A stretch of 64,000 nt of DNA. It comes from an uncultured Methanospirillum sp. (GTDB lineage Archaea > Halobacteriota > Methanomicrobia > Methanomicrobiales > Methanospirillaceae). The stretch covers positions 868,001 through 932,000 of the forward strand of contig NZ_OY764544.1 of the NCBI RefSeq assembly GCF_963668475.1, given 5' to 3'. The position numbers were made by a program, and so were the translations under genes. Of the stretch, positions 60,921 to 64,000 are shown piece after piece. Each line of letters starts with the position of its first letter. The first letter of the stretch is position 1. The notes under the pieces were generated by a model, which saw only the letters and a program-made list of their open reading frames with translations, had not been told where the DNA came from and did no database searches.

Positions 60921-63599
60921 ATGAACGCACGAATCGTAGTAGTAATGATGGTGCTTGTCGCATGTGCATTTATTGCACTTCCGGCATCTGCAGCACTCAA
61001 CAAGGTCAGCCAGGGAGGAGACATCTTCCTTGGAGAAAAGAACCTTGATGTGACCGCAGCAACCGGTAGCGCCAAGCAGATTGCATGGTGGCAGCCAGGC
61101 AGCAACTCAGACACTGAGCAGCCTGCTGACATTCAGACCGTCTCTGATGCTAAGGCCTTCTATGTTTCACCAGACATCTTCGTCGGTAAGACGGGTATCT
61201 GGTACGCATGGAATGGACAGGCAACCGGAAACCAGACTGCAAAGGGAGCTCCAGCCTTCAATGTGAAGGAGCCATCTCTCAGTCTGAAAGTCTGGGACGC
61301 AACTGCAGGTGAGGATATCACCGGTAAGGCAATTCCAGTCGGTAACTATGCCAACTTTGCAGTTGAAACCAACATGCAGAGCCTTGCAACTCGTCCAGGG
61401 TACCAGGCAGCTGATGGCCCATTCAAGCTGAAGGTCAAGACCTCAGACGGTGGTGTCTACCAGCAGCTCGTTGGAAACAACGGCAAGGAATGGCCACTCA
61501 ATGCTCTGACCGTCAACCAGCAGCTTTGGTACTGGGTCGGAGAAGGCAGTGACCACACCAAGTACGCAAAGAACGACGGGTGGAACACAGCAGCCGAAGA
61601 CCAGAACAACAACCGCCTGTACAAGGCCGGTGTGTACACTGTCTGGGCAGAGTGCAATGCCAACGCAATGAAGGACATGTACAAGGCTCCTGACGGCTCT
61701 GACTACACCGGAAAGACCGTTTCCGCAGTTAAGAGCGTCCAGATTGCCACCGATCAGGTTAAGATCGAAGCCAACAAGGACACCGTAGTCCGTGGCAATC
61801 CGTTCTCCGTCACCATCACTGGTGTTCCAAACGCCCAGTATGTTCTCTGGGTTAAGGGCACCAGCTCCATGACCGGCGCAACCGGCGACCAGCCACCGAT
61901 GATCCTGACAGCTCAGGACAACGTTAAGCAGGACGACCCGGCAGGCCCATACGAGATTGGTAAATACCAGTATGAGGGTGGCGCAGGAAAGAGCGTTAAG
62001 CAAGATGTCCCCGACGATCCAGACTACCACGGAACCAAGTGCTACGCACAGGTAAAACTTAACTCCAGTGGTACCAGAACCGTTGAGTTCAAGACAACCA
62101 AGGACACCAAGGACAAGAAGTACACCGTACGTGTCGAGCGCAAGTCCGGCAACCAGTACAAGTCCGATGAGGTCGATATCAAGGTAGAGAAGGGCGATGT
62201 CACCATCGTCGCTGCAGGCGATCAGAGCTACTACCTTGGTGAGGAAGTCAAACTCTCCGGAACAAACTCCGAGACTGACACTACTTATCTCTTCATCACT
62301 GGTCCAAACCTTCCAACAAATGGAGCAATGCTCAAGTCTCCAAAGAAGGAAGTCAACAACAACCAGCCACAGTCATTCGATGTAGCTGATGTTCAGGACG
62401 ATGACACTTACGAGTACAAGTGGCAGACTGCAAACCTCGAGATGGATGCAGGAACCTACACTATCTACGCAGTAAGTGCACCAAACGACAAGGATCACCT
62501 GAATGATGCACAGTATGACACTGTCTCACTCGTGATCAAGAAGCCGTACATCCAGGCAACTGCATCCGGCTCAGTCGTTGCAAAGGGTGACAAGCTCTAC
62601 GTCAGAGGTACCGCAGAAGGCGACCCATCACTGGGTGTTGCACTGTGGATCCTTGGAAAGAACAAGGTTCTCTACGCAACAGAGTCCGTAAATGACGACA
62701 TGTCATTCGAATACGAACTCACTAAGGAAACCACCAAGAGCCTCTACGCAGGTCAGTACTTCGTCGTTGTTCAGCACCCAATGTACAACAACGAGTTCGA
62801 TGTCTACCCAGACAACCCATTAAGCCCACAGAATGTCCTTGGTTCATACCCAACCCGTGGATCACAGCTCTTCAAGATCGGCGGTCAGGGTGCACTTCAG
62901 GGCACTGACGCAGCAGAGGCACTCATCCAGGCAATCAACAACGCCATGGTAGACGACACCTACACCAAACTGCAGTTCCTCGTAGAGGAGCCAAAAGTCA
63001 CCATCAACCCGATCGGTGAGCAGAAGGTAGGTTCCAAGTTCGAGATCGCCGGTACCACCAACCTGGCATACGACGACAACGATCTGCTCGTTGAGGTTAC
63101 TTCATCCTCATTCAAGCCGACCGACAAGTCACAGAGCGGTGAGTTCAGCGGCGCAACCGGAACTGTCAAGGTCCAGCAGGGCACTGACGGTCTGAACAAG
63201 TGGAGCTTCAGCGTTGACGCATCCACCTTCAAGCCAGACGAGTACATCGTCCGTGTTTCCGGTGTTACCTGTGATGTAGTTGAGACTTCACTGTTCAACG
63301 TTGTTGAGGCAGGCGGAGCTCCGGCAGCAGCAGCTACCCCGGCAGCAAAAGTCACCCCAGCAGCACCAGTAGCAGAGAAGACCAATGCAACTCCAGCAGC
63401 AAATGTTACTGAGAAGAACGCAACTCCAACCGAGAAGCCGACCGCAGTAGCAACCACTGCAGCTCCAACCAGCAAGCCAACCGAGAAGGCAACCACCGTT
63501 CCAACCCCTGAGCCGACTAAGAAGTCCCCAGGATTTGGCGCAATGGCAGCACTCGCAGGCCTCGGAGCAGTTGCATTCCTTGCACTGCGCCGGAACTAA
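60921..63599 (+). CDS. S-layer glycoprotein with PGF-type C-terminal anchor
   Basis: 892 residues. Signal peptide 1-24 (VVVMMVLVACAFIALPASA). The first mature domain fits DUF3821 of methanogen surface proteins (QGGDIFLGEKNLDVTAATGS; FYVSPDIFVGKTGIWYAWNG). Ig-like beta domains follow, the last opening VTINPIGEQKVGSKFEIAG, shared with the protein at 6681-7373. Residues 800-865 are a Pro/Thr/Ala/Lys-rich linker, a likely O-glycan spacer. The C-terminus KKSPGFGAMAALAGLGAVAF LALRRN is a PGF-CTERM sorting signal. Codon use is strongly biased to C-ending codons, as in highly expressed genes, unlike the neighbours. It forms the cell-surface lattice. Confidence 0.93.
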   Translation: MNARIVVVMMVLVACAFIALPASAALNKVSQGGDIFLGEKNLDVTAATGSAKQIAWWQPGSNSDTEQPADIQTVSDAKAFYVSPDIFVGKTGIWYAWNGQATGNQTAKGAPAFNVKEPSLSLKVWDATAGEDITGKAIPVGNYANFAVETNMQSLATRPGYQAADGPFKLKVKTSDGGVYQQLVGNNGKEWPLNALTVNQQLWYWVGEGSDHTKYAKNDGWNTAAEDQNNNRLYKAGVYTVWAECNANAMKDMYKAPDGSDYTGKTVSAVKSVQIATDQVKIEANKDTVVRGNPFSVTITGVPNAQYVLWVKGTSSMTGATGDQPPMILTAQDNVKQDDPAGPYEIGKYQYEGGAGKSVKQDVPDDPDYHGTKCYAQVKLNSSGTRTVEFKTTKDTKDKKYTVRVERKSGNQYKSDEVDIKVEKGDVTIVAAGDQSYYLGEEVKLSGTNSETDTTYLFITGPNLPTNGAMLKSPKKEVNNNQPQSFDVADVQDDDTYEYKWQTANLEMDAGTYTIYAVSAPNDKDHLNDAQYDTVSLVIKKPYIQATASGSVVAKGDKLYVRGTAEGDPSLGVALWILGKNKVLYATESVNDDMSFEYELTKETTKSLYAGQYFVVVQHPMYNNEFDVYPDNPLSPQNVLGSYPTRGSQLFKIGGQGALQGTDAAEALIQAINNAMVDDTYTKLQFLVEEPKVTINPIGEQKVGSKFEIAGTTNLAYDDNDLLVEVTSSSFKPTDKSQSGEFSGATGTVKVQQGTDGLNKWSFSVDASTFKPDEYIVRVSGVTCDVVETSLFNVVEAGGAPAAAATPAAKVTPAAPVAEKTNATPAANVTEKNATPTEKPTAVATTAAPTSKPTEKATTVPTPEPTKKSPGFGAMAALAGLGAVAFLALRRN

Positions 63600-63831
63600 G
63601 GGTTAAACCCTAATTTTTCTTTTTTACGACACAATTCGGTATAGGTTTCATATCGCCGGTATCACCCGACATTGCAGTACACAGGTACATCTGCCACTGA
63701 ACAGGCTCTGACCTTTCATTGCCCCGGTTCGATCAGTGTCACATCAGGTTGATAAATTCATCCTGTGATGTTACAAAATCGGGTTCTTAAAAAAGGGGAT
63801 TGAACTGGATTGATACCCGGGAAGATCGACT

Positions 63832-64000
63832 CTATTGCGTTTCTTCAGAGGGTCCGGGACCTATGAACTGAGCGGCCCACTGCGTTTCAGGGAAACTATC
63901 CAGGACCATCTTCAGGAGAACGGTGAGGGGTATGGCAACAATTACACCGGATCCTCCAAGGAAATATCCCCAGAAGATCATGGAGATAAAAACCACTGCC
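63832..64000 (-). CDS. AI-2E family transporter, C-terminal end only
   Basis: 55 residues at the C-terminus, 5' part beyond the window. FISMIFWGYFLGGSGVIVAI and PLTVLLKMVLDSFPETQWAA match the last helix and amphipathic tail of AI-2E/PerM-family membrane proteins (S-M-I-F-W-G...P-L-T-V-L-L). The stop is at 63832. Function in archaea is unknown. Confidence 0.8.
   Translation of the reverse strand, partial: AVVFISMIFWGYFLGGSGVIVAIPLTVLLKMVLDSFPETQWAAQFIGPGPSEETQ

Noticed and set aside
1..64000. CRISPR array, rRNA or tRNA genes.
   Set aside because: No regularly spaced repeats and no tRNA or rRNA consensus were seen on reading both strands; a covariance search would be needed to exclude a small RNA.

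Overview
The window reads as the chromosome of a methanogenic archaeon of the Methanomicrobiales, most like Methanospirillum. This is inferred from gene content: an S-layer glycoprotein with a PGF-type C-terminal anchor, many PAS-domain sensors, the N-epsilon-acetyl-beta-lysine osmolyte genes (ablA/ablB), a DUF1724-type regulator, archaeal TATA boxes, and Shine-Dalgarno sites of the GGAGGTGA kind. I saw no rRNA, tRNA or CRISPR array.

Layout. 1-2 kb: the 5' part of a secreted subtilisin-like protease. 2.4-6.5 kb: a metal/thiol module with an ArsR repressor, a methyltransferase, two DGC zinc-binding proteins in divergent operons, a permease with a one-base frameshift and a thioredoxin-like protein. 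6.7-20.6 kb: a run rich in osmotic and ion functions (CPA2 antiporter, orphan KamA-like radical SAM enzyme, ClC channel, Kup K+ transporter, an ATPase-like protein coupled to an MscS channel, AblA/AblB). 21-28.6 kb: two conserved unknowns, a P-type Ca2+-like ATPase, and a zone of gene decay (DUF6653 pseudogene and its intact copy, SulP pseudogene, truncated Usp, a possible DUF190 remnant).

28.6-35.2 kb is the most distinctive part: an apparently integrated replicon. It has a 1026-residue primase-helicase-like protein, small partner genes, a decayed nuclease-like protein, a GC-box array with an AT-rich centre that resembles a replication origin, and a divergent set of three small genes of unknown function (one exported, one membrane-anchored). 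I see no integrase or att site.

36-48 kb: a soluble chemotaxis-type receptor, a pair of ribbon-helix-helix proteins (one zinc-ribbon, one membrane-tethered), an iron-sulfur flavoprotein, and a polyphosphate cluster (CHAD-phosphoesterase fusion, a ppk1 gene cut to its N-terminal half, ppx) followed by a PAS histidine kinase. A hairpin repeat with compensating stem changes occurs at 34.4, 38.6 and 42.9 kb. 48.4-52.8 kb is a redox/nitrosative-stress island (rubredoxin, cupins, Hcp, HxlR regulator, zinc ribbon, mini sulfite-reductase-like protein). 53-60 kb carries a DUF1724 regulator, a frameshifted CcdA-like gene, a CDF transporter, a zinc-ribbon gene interrupted by a stop, a lipoprotein, a lipid kinase and a CbiM/PDGLE pair. 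59.6-63.6 kb encodes a secreted protein and the S-layer protein; the window ends in the C-terminus of an AI-2E family transporter.

Several genes carry single lesions (two +1 frameshifts, several in-frame stops). Some may be sequencing errors and some real decay; the text says which evidence bears on each.
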